Translations under genes and position numbers: made by a program
Assembly (NCBI GenBank): GCA_002792535.1
Contig: PFOM01000033.1
Span: 1 to 56,515 of the forward strand
Length of the DNA: 56,515 nt
Direction: 5' to 3'
DNA from: Candidatus Peregrinibacteria bacterium CG_4_10_14_0_2_um_filter_38_24
GTDB taxonomy: Bacteria; Patescibacteriota; Gracilibacteria; UBA1369; LOWO2-01-FULL-3
Notes under the pieces: model-generated
Databases searched by the model: none
The model's input: the letters and a program-made list of their open reading frames with translations, nothing else
Told to the model about the DNA's origin: nothing
Part shown: in pieces, positions 38,913-48,864 of the stretch
Position numbering within the stretch: the stretch's first letter is position 1
Layout of the letters: each line of letters starts with the position of its first letter

Positions 38913-39953
38913 TTAAAATTGTTTATTAAATCTTAGGTCGCCGTTTGTGAGGAGACGGATGTCATCGATGCCATAACGCATCATTACGAGGCGTGTAAGC
39001 CCAAAACCGAATGCCCAACCTTGGTATTCTTTTGAATCTATTCCTCCAGCTTTTAGGACATTTTCGTGGACCATTCCTGCGCCCATGAATTCTATCCATC
39101 CTGAATGTTTGCAAACTCGGCAACCTTTTCCTTCGCATAACAAACACGAAAAATCGACTTCGAGTCCCGGCTCTACGAATGGAAAATATCCCGGTCGGAA
39201 TCTGACTTTCACGGGTTTCCCGAAAAGTCTTGTTAGAAATTCTGCCAAAACTCCTTTCAAATGTGCCAGTGAAATATCTTTATCTATCAGTAATCCTTCG
39301 ACTTGGTAAAACATTGAGTCGTGGCTTGCGTCAGTCGCTTCAAAACGGAAAACTCTTCCCGGAACGATGAGTCTTAATGGTGCTCCGTATTTTTCCATTG
39401 CACGAATTTGGACTGGTGATGTTTGTGTGCGCAAAACCATTCTTCCGTGATCTGCATCATCTTTTTCTTGAATGAAAAATGTGTCCTGCATGTCTCTGGC
39501 AGGATGATCTTTTGGAATGTTTAAGCTTTCAAAGTTGTAATGTTCCGATTCTATTTCCGGGCCATCTGCAACGGTAAATCCCATTTGTGAAAAAATTCTT
39601 TCGACCTCTTCTTGTAATTGAGAAAGTGGGTGAATATGTCCGAGTGGTCTTGTTGACGACGGAATCGTTGTGTCGAAAAATTCTTTTGAAAGTTCTTTTG
39701 CTAATTGCTCATCTTCAAATTCTTTTATTTTTTTTGCGAATGAATCTTCGAGTGTTTTTCTTGTTGTATTGCAAAGGGGTCCGATTACGCGTTTTTCTTC
39801 ATCAGAAAGGTCTTTCATTCCACGTAGGATCATTGTTATGTGTCCGCTTCTGCCCAAATATTCGCCTTCGATTTCTCGGGTTCTCTCTAAAGAATCCGCT
39901 TTTTCAAGTGCGGACATTGCGTCTTGTTCTAATCTTTTTAAAGTTTCTTGCAT
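38913..39953 (-). CDS. pheS: phenylalanyl-tRNA synthetase alpha subunit
   Basis: GHIHPLSQLQEEVERIFSQMGF; HPARDMQDTF; LRTQTSPVQIRAM; WAFGFGLTRLVMMRYGIDDIR. Confidence 0.96.
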   Translation of the reverse strand: MQETLKRLEQDAMSALEKADSLERTREIEGEYLGRSGHITMILRGMKDLSDEEKRVIGPLCNTTRKTLEDSFAKKIKEFEDEQLAKELSKEFFDTTIPSSTRPLGHIHPLSQLQEEVERIFSQMGFTVADGPEIESEHYNFESLNIPKDHPARDMQDTFFIQEKDDADHGRMVLRTQTSPVQIRAMEKYGAPLRLIVPGRVFRFEATDASHDSMFYQVEGLLIDKDISLAHLKGVLAEFLTRLFGKPVKVRFRPGYFPFVEPGLEVDFSCLLCEGKGCRVCKHSGWIEFMGAGMVHENVLKAGGIDSKEYQGWAFGFGLTRLVMMRYGIDDIRLLTNGDLRFNKQF

Positions 39954-40008
39954 GAATGTTTTACAAATTTACGAAGGTAATTTAGTCGTTTTGCAGGGTT
40001 TTGGCAAC

Positions 40009-40039
40009 AAAAAAGCCCTCGATTGCTCGAAGGCTTTTT
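40009..40039 (-). terminator. Rho-independent terminator for the HU gene, upstream of pheS
   Basis: AAAAAAGCCCTCGATTGCTCGAAGGCTTTTT hairpin. Confidence 0.8.
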
Positions 40040-40071
40040 CTAAAGTTTTTTAAAACTTTACCTAAAGATGA

Positions 40072-40347
40072 TTATCTAACAGCATCTTTAAGAGATTTTC
40101 CAGCTTTGAAAGCAGGAAGTTTCATTGCAGGGATTTTGATTTTCTCCCTTGGGTTTCTTGGGTTAACACCTGTACGAGCAGCTCTTTTTGAAACACGGAA
40201 TGTTCCAAATCCAGTTACTGTTACGTTTTCCCCTTTCTTAAGGCTTTTTGTGATCATTCCTAGAACTGCGTCTAGAACTGCTCCTGCGGCCTTTTTTGTG
40301 ACACCAGCTGATTCAGCTGCGCCAGCTACTAAATCCTGTTTAGTCAT
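40072..40347 (-). CDS. hup: HU/IHF-family DNA-binding protein
   Basis: MTKQDLVAGAAESAGVTKKAAGAVLDAVLGMITKSLKKGENVTVTGFGTFRVSKRAARTGVNPRNPREKIKIPAMKLPAFKAGKSLKDAV. Confidence 0.95.
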   Translation of the reverse strand: MTKQDLVAGAAESAGVTKKAAGAVLDAVLGMITKSLKKGENVTVTGFGTFRVSKRAARTGVNPRNPREKIKIPAMKLPAFKAGKSLKDAVR

Positions 40348-40590
40348 AGTAGGATTGGTTAAAGATATATATTGGAAGTGCTCTTTCAAGCCCGTGTGCA
40401 TTATATGCGTGCGTTTAGCCAAATCAAGAGATTTATCTCGAAGGAATGGCTTTTGATAGAGAAAAATGGCATGTTTATGTTTAAAAAGTGTTGTTTTTTG
40501 GCTTGCTTGAGCCGTTCTTAAAATTACTTGCAGATTTGTCAAAGATGTTATGGGGTTGATAAAATATGATAAAATTTTTGTAGAGTTGTC

Positions 40591-40766
40591 GGCTTGTTTT
40601 AGAAATAATTTTATTTCTTAGTTCAAATTTTTGATGAAATTTATTTTTGAAAAACTAAAAATGACAAACTCGCTTCGCTCAGACAATGTCATTTTTTAAG
40701 CTTTTCTTTAAATAATTTCATAACAAAAATTCTCAATTCAAAATAAAATTATTTCTAAAACAAGCC
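40591..40766. repeat. long foldback element A (176 bp, 26-bp perfect terminal inverted repeats)
   Basis: GGCTTGTTTTAGAAATAATTTTATTT at 40591-40616; exact reverse complement at 40741-40766; interior arms imperfectly complementary. Confidence 0.92.
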
Positions 40767-40851
40767 CATTATTACTTCCTCAAAAACTTGACTTAAGAAT
40801 GGTGCTGATATAACAATGACTGGTAAACTTTCGCAAAATTTAACAGATTAT

Positions 40852-43224
40852 ATGTCAAAAAATTTAGTAATAGTTGAGTCCCCGGCAAAGGCAAAAACTA
40901 TATCAAGATTTCTAGGAAAGGATTATAAGGTATTGGCTTCTATGGGCCATGTTCGTGATTTGCCAAAATCAAGAACCGGAATAGATACAGAGCATGATTT
41001 TGAGCCGATGTATGCAGTTTCTCCGGATAAAAAGAAAGTTGTGACGGAGTTGAATAAAGAATTGGCAAAGGCAGATAAACTTTGGATCGCAACTGATGAG
41101 GACCGCGAAGGGGAAGCGATTGGATGGCATTTATTACAATGTTTGAAAGGTGCAAAAACTAAATTTAAAAAATCAAGAATTGTTTTTCATGAAATCACTG
41201 AGAATGCGATAAAAAAGGCTATCGAGAATCCTCGCGATATGGATCAAAACATTATTGATGCACAGCAAGCAAGAAGAGTTTTGGATAGACTTGTCGGTTA
41301 TGAATTGTCTCCACTTCTTTGGAAAAAAATCAGATATGGGCTTTCCGCAGGGCGCGTTCAGAGTGTTGCGGTTCGACTTGTTGTGGAAAGGGAACGTGAA
41401 ATTCAGGCGTTTAACCCCGATGAATATTGGAAAATAATTGGTGAGTTTGAAAAAAATTCCGGAAAAAAAGATGCACAAACTTTTTCTGCGGAACTTATTA
41501 AAAGAGGAGATGAAAAGGTTGAAATGAAAAATGAAAAACATACTACTGATATTTTGGAGGCTATTAAAGGTGCGACATATAAAGTGAAAAGTGTTGAGGA
41601 AAAAGATGTTTCGAGATCTCCGGCTGCACCATTTATCACTTCTACTTTGCAGCAAGAGGCTTCTCGTAAACTTAATTTTCCTGTGAAAAAAACGATGATG
41701 GTTGCGCAGGGACTTTATGAGGGAGTGGACGTTGGTAACGGGCAACATGGTCTTATTACTTATATGAGAACTGATAGTGTGAATTTGTCTGAATTTGCAC
41801 TCGATGGAATTCGAAAACAAATTGTGAAAGAGTATGGAGAAAAATATGCGTTATCTGAACCGCGTAAATTTAAAGGGAGAAAAAGTGCGCAAGAGGCGCA
41901 TGAGGCGATTCGTCCCGTGGATATCACTATTCATCCGAAAGATGTTGAGACAAAACTTACGAAAGATCAGGCGAGACTTTATGAATTGATTTGGAAACGT
42001 GCGATGGCTTGCCAAATGATGGATGCGATTTTGAGCAGAACAACTGTTGATATAGAAGCGGAAAAAGGTTCAACGGAGACGAATTATGTGTTTAGAGCGA
42101 ACGGTCAGGTTATAAAATTTCCCGGATTTATGGGGGTTTATATGGAAGGAAATGATTTGGAGGAAGAGGCTGAGGCGGTTGGTGATAGTATTTTGCCGAA
42201 ACTTGATGAAGGTGAAAAAGTTGATCTTGAAAAATTAGATCATTCCCAGCATTTTACTAAACCGCCGGCGAGATATACTGAAGCATCTTTGGTTAAAAAA
42301 CTTGAGAGTGAAGGCATCGGGCGACCGAGTACTTACGCTCCGACAATCTCTACAATTGTTGCGCGTGGGTATATTAAAAAGGAGGCGAAAGCTCTTTTGC
42401 CAACTGACGTTGCGATGGTTGTGACGGATATGTTGGTGGAAAATTTTCGAGAGATTGTGGATTATAAATTTACTGCGGAACTTGAAGAAAAATTGGATAA
42501 AATCGAGGAAGACAAATGTGAGTGGGTTCCCGTTATTCGTGAATTTTATGGACCGTTTCATAAAGCAATTGTAGAAAAAGATAAGACTCTAAAAAAAGAT
42601 GATTTGGTTAATGGAGAGAGTGATGAGGTTTGTGAAAAGTGTGGAGAAAAGATGATTGTGAAACTTGGAAGATTTGGGAAATTCTTGTCGTGTAGCGGTT
42701 ATCCAAAATGTAAAAATGCGCGACCTCTCGATAAAAATCTTGGAGAAGCGGCGATGAACGGAAGCGTAAATGTGAGTGATAAAAAACTTGATGAACTTGT
42801 TGAGGATGGAACATTGACGTCCGAACAAGCCAAAAAAATTGAAGAAAAAAATGAACAAATGGCGGACTATGAGAAAAAATTTAAAGATAAAAAGTGTGAA
42901 AAATGTGGGGAAAAAATGGCCGTGAAGACCGGAAGGTTTGGTGCGTTTTTGGGATGTAGTGGTTATCCAAAATGTAAAAATATTGTTTCGATTGTGATTT
43001 CTTCTGGAGTGAAATGCCCTACTTGTAAGAGTGGGCAGCTTATAGAAAGGCATACCAAAAAAGGTGGGCGTGTTTTTTGGGGATGCAATAAATATCCAAA
43101 ATGCAAATTTGCGACGTGGAGCAAGCCTATCGAAATAGACAAAAGTGGAGTGTTGATTGTTGAAGATAAGGAGGGGAATCATGTTCCTTATGTGGATACG
43201 AAAGGCGAGAAAGAAGAAGCATAA
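40852..43224 (+). CDS. topA: DNA topoisomerase I
   Basis: MSKNLVIVESPAKAKTISRFLGKDYKVLASMGHVRDLPKS; ATDEDREGEAIGWHL; GLITYMRTDS; three C-terminal zinc-ribbon repeats. Track ORF begins at 40816. Confidence 0.96.
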   Translation: MSKNLVIVESPAKAKTISRFLGKDYKVLASMGHVRDLPKSRTGIDTEHDFEPMYAVSPDKKKVVTELNKELAKADKLWIATDEDREGEAIGWHLLQCLKGAKTKFKKSRIVFHEITENAIKKAIENPRDMDQNIIDAQQARRVLDRLVGYELSPLLWKKIRYGLSAGRVQSVAVRLVVEREREIQAFNPDEYWKIIGEFEKNSGKKDAQTFSAELIKRGDEKVEMKNEKHTTDILEAIKGATYKVKSVEEKDVSRSPAAPFITSTLQQEASRKLNFPVKKTMMVAQGLYEGVDVGNGQHGLITYMRTDSVNLSEFALDGIRKQIVKEYGEKYALSEPRKFKGRKSAQEAHEAIRPVDITIHPKDVETKLTKDQARLYELIWKRAMACQMMDAILSRTTVDIEAEKGSTETNYVFRANGQVIKFPGFMGVYMEGNDLEEEAEAVGDSILPKLDEGEKVDLEKLDHSQHFTKPPARYTEASLVKKLESEGIGRPSTYAPTISTIVARGYIKKEAKALLPTDVAMVVTDMLVENFREIVDYKFTAELEEKLDKIEEDKCEWVPVIREFYGPFHKAIVEKDKTLKKDDLVNGESDEVCEKCGEKMIVKLGRFGKFLSCSGYPKCKNARPLDKNLGEAAMNGSVNVSDKKLDELVEDGTLTSEQAKKIEEKNEQMADYEKKFKDKKCEKCGEKMAVKTGRFGAFLGCSGYPKCKNIVSIVISSGVKCPTCKSGQLIERHTKKGGRVFWGCNKYPKCKFATWSKPIEIDKSGVLIVEDKEGNHVPYVDTKGEKEEA

Positions 43225-43248
43225 ACCGGAAAGTTGATTTTGTCTCAC

Positions 43249-43440
43249 TTCAAATTTTTGTTGAAATTTATTAGCATGAACTGCAATATTATTTGTTCAG
43301 GCACGCTTCGCAAAGTCCATTTATTTGTGTTATTCTACGACGCAATGTCTCGAATAACACAAAACCATGCTAAAAGCTTCTAGGAATGCCTGAAAAATAA
43401 TATTACAGTTCACTTATTTAATTCCAAATAAATTTAGTTT
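43249..43440. repeat. long foldback element B
   Basis: TGAACTGCAATATTATTTGTTCAGGCA (43277) pairs with TGCCTGAAAAATAATATTACAGTTCA (43387-43412); inner TGTGTTATTC / GAATAACACA stem; 23/24 match to element A at 43249-43272. Confidence 0.85.
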
Positions 43441-43443
43441 CAT

Positions 43444-43478
43444 AAAAAAGACCTCTCATTTTCTGAAAGGTCTTTTTT
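43444..43478. terminator. bidirectional Rho-independent terminator
   Basis: AAAAAAGACCT ... AGGTCTTTTTT between convergent genes. Confidence 0.85.
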
Positions 43479-43487
43479 ATGTTTTGA

Positions 43488-43724
43488 TTATTTTGCTACG
43501 TCTTCTGCCGGAGCTTCTGCTGCAGGTGTTTCAACTGCTTCTACCGCAGGAGTTTCTTCTGTCTTTCCTCCTAATTGGCTTCCGATGTCTTTTGCTGTGT
43601 CAGTAACTCCTTGGTTTACTTCGTCTACAGCTCCTTGTAGTTTGTCTTTTACCCAAGAACAACCTGTGAAGAGAAGAGATGCTCCGATGATTGAAGCGAT
43701 GACAATTTTGTATGTTTTTTGCAT
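43488..43724 (-). CDS. small lipoprotein
   Basis: MQKTYKIVIASIIGASLLFTGCSWVKDK lipobox; low-complexity Ala/Glu/Pro tail. Confidence 0.7.
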   Translation of the reverse strand: MQKTYKIVIASIIGASLLFTGCSWVKDKLQGAVDEVNQGVTDTAKDIGSQLGGKTEETPAVEAVETPAAEAPAEDVAK

Positions 43725-43875
43725 ACTTGTTTGTTTAGAAAATAATGAGGGATTTCGGTGATATTTTAGCACTCTTCAGCTAAAGGTAAAGAGGAAATCT
43801 AAGTTCTTTACTTTTTTAGTGATAATTGTATAATTTTGTAAGACCTTTTTTTTAAGAAAAATAACGAATTTTAAT

Positions 43876-46821
43876 ATGAACTTCAAATTTCCTCGTTTTG
43901 TGTTTTTGGCTTTTATCTCAGCTGTTTTTGTGGCCAGTCCTTTTCTTTACGGATTGAATTCCGAAAATACGGTTTTTGCGGAAGGTGAAGTGGGTTGTAG
44001 TGGAAAAATTATTGGAAAAACTAAAGCTTCAAATCCAAATTTTGGACAAATTGATTTTGATTCTCATCCGAGTCCTTATTCTGATGCGAATAAAGTGACG
44101 AATCTTTCAATTGTCGGACTTGCGCCGGGGCTTGCTCCTGCGGATAGAAATCTTGCGGCATGTGTTGATGCCTCAAGTCCGCTTGTTCCTGATGAATATG
44201 CCGTGAAGGGTTTTGCGTGGAATACAAATCTTGGATTTTATTCTTTTTTCTGTGATGGAACGAAAAAAAATCAAGGGGTGGATTGTGGAGATTATGTCTA
44301 TGGAACGAAGATTGGCGTGGCTGACGGAACCGGAAAAAGACTTCTTTCCGGAAATGCGTGGAATCCATCTTTTGGGTATATGCAATTTTTTGGAGGGGGA
44401 GATATTCCCTATCAAGTTTCTGCGGATAACAACGGAAAACTTTCTGGATATGCATGGACGGAAGCCAAAGTTTGGGTTGATATGACTGGGGTTACTATAC
44501 AAATTCCGGGGAAAGAAATTGTGAAAGATGTTGTTGGGCCGTGCGACAAGACGCCATATGTTTGTATCGAGGTTTTGGATCCGGAGAAGGCGCTTGATAA
44601 AGTTTCCGGGCCTGCTGCAGGTGGTGGTGTTGATGGCAGTAATGGGGTTGGTGGAATTGGAATTGGGTATGGACAAGATGCTGATATAAAGGTGGCGAAT
44701 GGAGTGGATGAATATAAGATTGGCTTGTATTTGATGGAGGCGGATGGAGTTACGCCGATGAAGATTGAGAACTATACTGTCGGTCCTTTTACTTTTTCAT
44801 GGAGTGATACCGTGAAGATAAATCAGGAGGCAGGCAGTGATAAAAATGTAGGGACCAGTCTTAATTTAACGTCAGATCCATGGAATCAGGGAAAAGGTGG
44901 AATTATTTATAAACCTATTACTGTTAGCTTGAATGAGTTTACGGAGACGCCTGTTGGAAGTGGGTATTATGTTTTGAATAAAACCATAAAATCTTATGCT
45001 CCGACGACGGATATGAATATTTCATATACTACGAGCATGAAGCCAAATGTTATGTTTAAAAACGAAGTGTTTTTTAATAGTATGCATAGTTTTGCTGACA
45101 CAATTCCTACTGTTGAGCCGAACAGATTACAGCTTTCAAAAATAGATGTTCCGCTTAAAGATAAGGCTACGGGTTTTTCGCCTGTCGGATATACTTCGAT
45201 GGTATATCCAAATGGGAAGGATGGACTTTCTTTTCACTTTAGGCCTGCGGTTGAGGTGAGCACTCTTTATGCTGACAATAATCAAGATTCTATCACCGGA
45301 TTTAGGTCTATTCCTTTTACTTTCAAAGTCGGGGGAGTTAAGGATCCTGAATTGCAGGAGGTGGTGGCGAATGTTGAGTTTAAAATGGATTATGATCAAA
45401 CTGCGACGGCTGAGAATTGTTCTGCTGTTGGTGGTGGGTTTGAGATAAAGTTTGTGGATAATCAAAATAACGTGTATACATGGGGGGATGTGGGAACAAG
45501 TCCTTACGATTTTGAGCTTTCGGCGGCGGCGACATTGCCGGATTATGATGTTTTGAGTGATGAAGATAAGGCTGCGGCTAAGCCTTGTACTCAAGCAGTC
45601 GGGCCTACTCTTTATAGTATAGTGAAGTATGTTGTTGAAGGAAAAGCGGTGAGTTATTATTCAAATAAATTGCCTAGGATTGTAAGTGCCATTGCGAATC
45701 CTGTTGCGGTTGTACATGGAAATCTTTATGCGGCGAAAGCGTTTAGTCCAAGCGCTGATGTCGAGGTACAAGAGACCGGAAGCAAAAGTGTGAATATTTT
45801 GCGTGATGGTATTTATGAAAATATTAGTGGAAAAATTCCCGGAGCGAATTTGGAAAAAGATCCATATGTGAAGGTTGACAATACTAAAACGTGTACGATA
45901 GGGGATGATGGAGGGACAAGTGCGTGTAGCGGTCAGGCTGTCAGTAGTGCTATTCTTGAGGGAACTGTGGTTACTGTTTACAAGAATACGGATGTTCATA
46001 TAAAACTTTTAAATCCCTCTGCGTATAAAAATAATCAGACGATTGTAGTTATGAATGGGAATGTTTTTATAGATTCTGATATCTATAAAAATGCTTCAAA
46101 TACGGACAAAATGCAGATTATTGCGCTACGGTCGTATTCAGATGGATGCAATAAAGGAAATATTTATATAAATAGCGATGTGAAGAATATAAATGTGAAT
46201 GTGTTTACTGATTGTTCGGTTTTCTCTTATAAAACGGGAATGAGTTTTGATTCTGTGACAGGTATTCCGCAGTGGAGTGACTTTTCTGAGATGGTGGGGG
46301 TTTTGAATAAGCAGTTGAGGTGGCTGGGAAGTATTGCATCTCACAATACAGTGGGAGGTTCAGATTTGGATAAAGATCCGAAGGCTTTCGGAGAGTATCT
46401 TTTGGACGGATTTAGGTCGTGGTTGTTATTTGATCCTGTGACCCAAAAGTATCTCACGAGTGCAGATAAGCTTGCGATTCAGGCTTATGATTTGAATTAT
46501 TTGAGACTTTTCAAATTGTCTATTCAGACAAATGAGCTTGGAATGCCCGTGGATCAGAGTTGCCAGAAGGCGCTTAGTTTAGAGGAAATGTTGCAGATAA
46601 AACAGTATGCTGTGGGACTTGCGGATGACCCTGTTTATGGAGAAGGTGAAGTGGAATGTAACGGAATAGATGCTTTGTCGGCTTATGATGTTGAATCCGG
46701 AGCAGGAGATTTGATTGCGCCAATTGATGATACTACATTGGCGAAAGGACTTGGAGCGACTGATTTCGATCCTGTTTATGTTATCTTTTCTGCGTCGAGT
46801 TCGCCGATATTTAAGAATTAA
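43876..46821 (+). CDS. large secreted surface protein with GxAW-type repeats
   Basis: signal peptide; GFAWNTNLGFYSFFC, GNAWNPSFGYMQFFGG, GYAWTEAKVWVDM. Confidence 0.75.
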   Translation: MNFKFPRFVFLAFISAVFVASPFLYGLNSENTVFAEGEVGCSGKIIGKTKASNPNFGQIDFDSHPSPYSDANKVTNLSIVGLAPGLAPADRNLAACVDASSPLVPDEYAVKGFAWNTNLGFYSFFCDGTKKNQGVDCGDYVYGTKIGVADGTGKRLLSGNAWNPSFGYMQFFGGGDIPYQVSADNNGKLSGYAWTEAKVWVDMTGVTIQIPGKEIVKDVVGPCDKTPYVCIEVLDPEKALDKVSGPAAGGGVDGSNGVGGIGIGYGQDADIKVANGVDEYKIGLYLMEADGVTPMKIENYTVGPFTFSWSDTVKINQEAGSDKNVGTSLNLTSDPWNQGKGGIIYKPITVSLNEFTETPVGSGYYVLNKTIKSYAPTTDMNISYTTSMKPNVMFKNEVFFNSMHSFADTIPTVEPNRLQLSKIDVPLKDKATGFSPVGYTSMVYPNGKDGLSFHFRPAVEVSTLYADNNQDSITGFRSIPFTFKVGGVKDPELQEVVANVEFKMDYDQTATAENCSAVGGGFEIKFVDNQNNVYTWGDVGTSPYDFELSAAATLPDYDVLSDEDKAAAKPCTQAVGPTLYSIVKYVVEGKAVSYYSNKLPRIVSAIANPVAVVHGNLYAAKAFSPSADVEVQETGSKSVNILRDGIYENISGKIPGANLEKDPYVKVDNTKTCTIGDDGGTSACSGQAVSSAILEGTVVTVYKNTDVHIKLLNPSAYKNNQTIVVMNGNVFIDSDIYKNASNTDKMQIIALRSYSDGCNKGNIYINSDVKNINVNVFTDCSVFSYKTGMSFDSVTGIPQWSDFSEMVGVLNKQLRWLGSIASHNTVGGSDLDKDPKAFGEYLLDGFRSWLLFDPVTQKYLTSADKLAIQAYDLNYLRLFKLSIQTNELGMPVDQSCQKALSLEEMLQIKQYAVGLADDPVYGEGEVECNGIDALSAYDVESGAGDLIAPIDDTTLAKGLGATDFDPVYVIFSASSSPIFKN

Positions 46822-46870
46822 ATTTTAGTGTTCCTGCTTGGCGTTTTAGATCCCAAGTGTATTGTGGGTT

Positions 46871-48295
46871 TTACCAATCTGTAGAAATTTCCGGATGATT
46901 TTTTAATGCATTTGCCATTATTTTTTTCATTTCTTGAACTTTTTCGAGAGTTTTTGCTTCGAATCTGAGTGTCAAGTTTGGGCTTGTGTTTGAGGCGCGG
47001 ACGGCGGCCCATGAGTCTTCGTCAAAGTGTACGCGGACTCCGTCGATAGTTATGCAGTTGTAACTTTTTGTAAAGTAGGCGACCAATTCTTCGACTATTG
47101 CGAATTTTTTGTCGTCCGGGCATGGAACTTTTATTTCAGGTGTTGAGACTACGCGTGGGATGTCGTTGAACATTTGGGAAACCGGATGCGTGTGTTTGCC
47201 AATTATTTCTAAGATTTTTAATGCGGCTAAAAATGCGTCGTCGAAGCCATAATAATTCTCTGCGAAAAATAAATGGCCTGAAGTTTCTCCTCCAATGTCG
47301 GCATGTTCCTGTTTTATTTTTTCTTCGATAAAACTGTGGCCTGTTTTTGACATTATTGTTTCTGCACCGAAGTCTTTTAATTTATTTATAATCGCTTGGG
47401 AAAATTTTGTGTCAAAAACAACTTTTGGATTTTTTACTCGTTCCGTGAGGTCGCGAACCAGCATGAGTAAGACAAAATCCGCGCAATACATTTTTCCTTG
47501 TTCGTTTACAATTCCGACTCTGTCACCGTCTCCGTCAAATGCAATTCCGATGTCTGCGTGGTGCTCTAATACGGCTTTCATAAGGTCTTTCATGTTTGCT
47601 TCTTCTTCCGGATTGGCAGGGTGGTTTGGGAAATTTCCGTCAGGTTCGCAGAAAAGTTCGATCACTTCACAGTCAAAATTTCTTAGAAGTTCCGGTGCGA
47701 ATTTTCCGGCGACGCCATTTCCGGCATCGATTACTACGCGTGTTTTTTTATTTAAATGACTGATCGCTTTTGGTTTTGCTTTTGAAAGAAGGTCTTTCAT
47801 GTAAGGTGGCCATATGTCTTTTTTGTCTAGTGTTCCTTGTTTTTCTGACTTTGAAAATTTTTCGGATTGAATGATTTTTAGAATTTCTTGTAAATCTTCG
47901 CCGCAAATTGAGTGTGCGTTTTTTGCGACTGTTTTTATTCCGTTATATTCTTTTGGATTGTGACTTGCGGTGATGTTTGTGGCGCTGTCGAATGGCATTG
48001 CGCATGATGCCCAGTAGACCATTGGGGAAATAGATGCGCCGATGTCCGTGACGTCTAATCCACACTCTAGGACGCCTTTGATGAATGCGGCTTTCAGATC
48101 TTCACTGGTAAGTCTTATGTCGCAACCGACTGCCATATTTTTTGTTTGGTATTTTTCTTTTAAATATGTTGCTGTTCCAAGGCCTATCAAATATGCTATT
48201 TCGTTTGTGAGGTCAGCTTGTTGAGTTGCGTCTTTTGGCGCGGCTATGCCACGAATGTCGTATGCTCTAAAAATGTGCGGATTTAAATTTGTCAT
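46871..48295 (-). CDS. phosphomannomutase/phosphoglucomutase
   Basis: FRAYDIRGIA; NITASHNPKEYNGIK; GIAFDGDGDRVGIV; GGETSGHLFF; VRASNTSPNLTLRFEA. Confidence 0.93.
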   Translation of the reverse strand: MTNLNPHIFRAYDIRGIAAPKDATQQADLTNEIAYLIGLGTATYLKEKYQTKNMAVGCDIRLTSEDLKAAFIKGVLECGLDVTDIGASISPMVYWASCAMPFDSATNITASHNPKEYNGIKTVAKNAHSICGEDLQEILKIIQSEKFSKSEKQGTLDKKDIWPPYMKDLLSKAKPKAISHLNKKTRVVIDAGNGVAGKFAPELLRNFDCEVIELFCEPDGNFPNHPANPEEEANMKDLMKAVLEHHADIGIAFDGDGDRVGIVNEQGKMYCADFVLLMLVRDLTERVKNPKVVFDTKFSQAIINKLKDFGAETIMSKTGHSFIEEKIKQEHADIGGETSGHLFFAENYYGFDDAFLAALKILEIIGKHTHPVSQMFNDIPRVVSTPEIKVPCPDDKKFAIVEELVAYFTKSYNCITIDGVRVHFDEDSWAAVRASNTSPNLTLRFEAKTLEKVQEMKKIMANALKNHPEISTDW

Positions 48296-48298
48296 GAT

Positions 48299-48838
48299 TT
48301 AGAATGAAGAATTGTTGTATTTTGTCTGATCCATTGTGTGTTGAATGATTTTTATTCTTGAAGGAATTTTCATTTTTTTCATTAAATCCGCGCAAGCTTT
48401 TGGCACATATTTTTCCCATTCAGTTTTTTCTTGCATTGCTTTTCTGATTTTTGTTGCGCTGATTTCGAATTTTCTTTTTAGATTTTTTATTTTTATTTTT
48501 TTGCCTATGTAACACGCTTTTACGATTTCAGAACCTGTGTAAACGGTGTCGTATGGCGGAACGTAAGTGTTTACGTGTTCAAACCAAAGATAGTAATTGT
48601 TTATATTTCTGACTGGAATGATTCTATATTTTTCAGCAGAGATTTTTGCTTCTTTCAAGGACTCATCTATGAGTTGAAATCTTTCACTCGCCGTCATTGG
48701 ATTTTCAGGGAGGAAGCTGTTTTCTGCGCTTCCGATAGCGATAATAACGCGATCGTTCTCTTTTAGGATTTCTTTTATTACTTCAAGATGACCCTTGTGG
48801 AAAGGTTGGAATCTTCCGATAAATAGGGCGGATTTCAT
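48299..48838 (-). CDS. nicotinamide-nucleotide adenylyltransferase-like (NadM-type)
   Basis: ALFIGRFQPFHKGHLEVIKEIL; IAIGSAENSFLPENPMTASERFQLI; EISATKIRKAM. Confidence 0.85.
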   Translation of the reverse strand: MKSALFIGRFQPFHKGHLEVIKEILKENDRVIIAIGSAENSFLPENPMTASERFQLIDESLKEAKISAEKYRIIPVRNINNYYLWFEHVNTYVPPYDTVYTGSEIVKACYIGKKIKIKNLKRKFEISATKIRKAMQEKTEWEKYVPKACADLMKKMKIPSRIKIIQHTMDQTKYNNSSF

Positions 48839-48864
48839 GATTAAATAATATTGAAAAACCTTTT

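Noticed and set aside
40591-43440. Composite transposon carrying topA
   Set aside because: No transposase, and the two foldback elements share only a core rather than matching ends; topA is an essential housekeeping gene.
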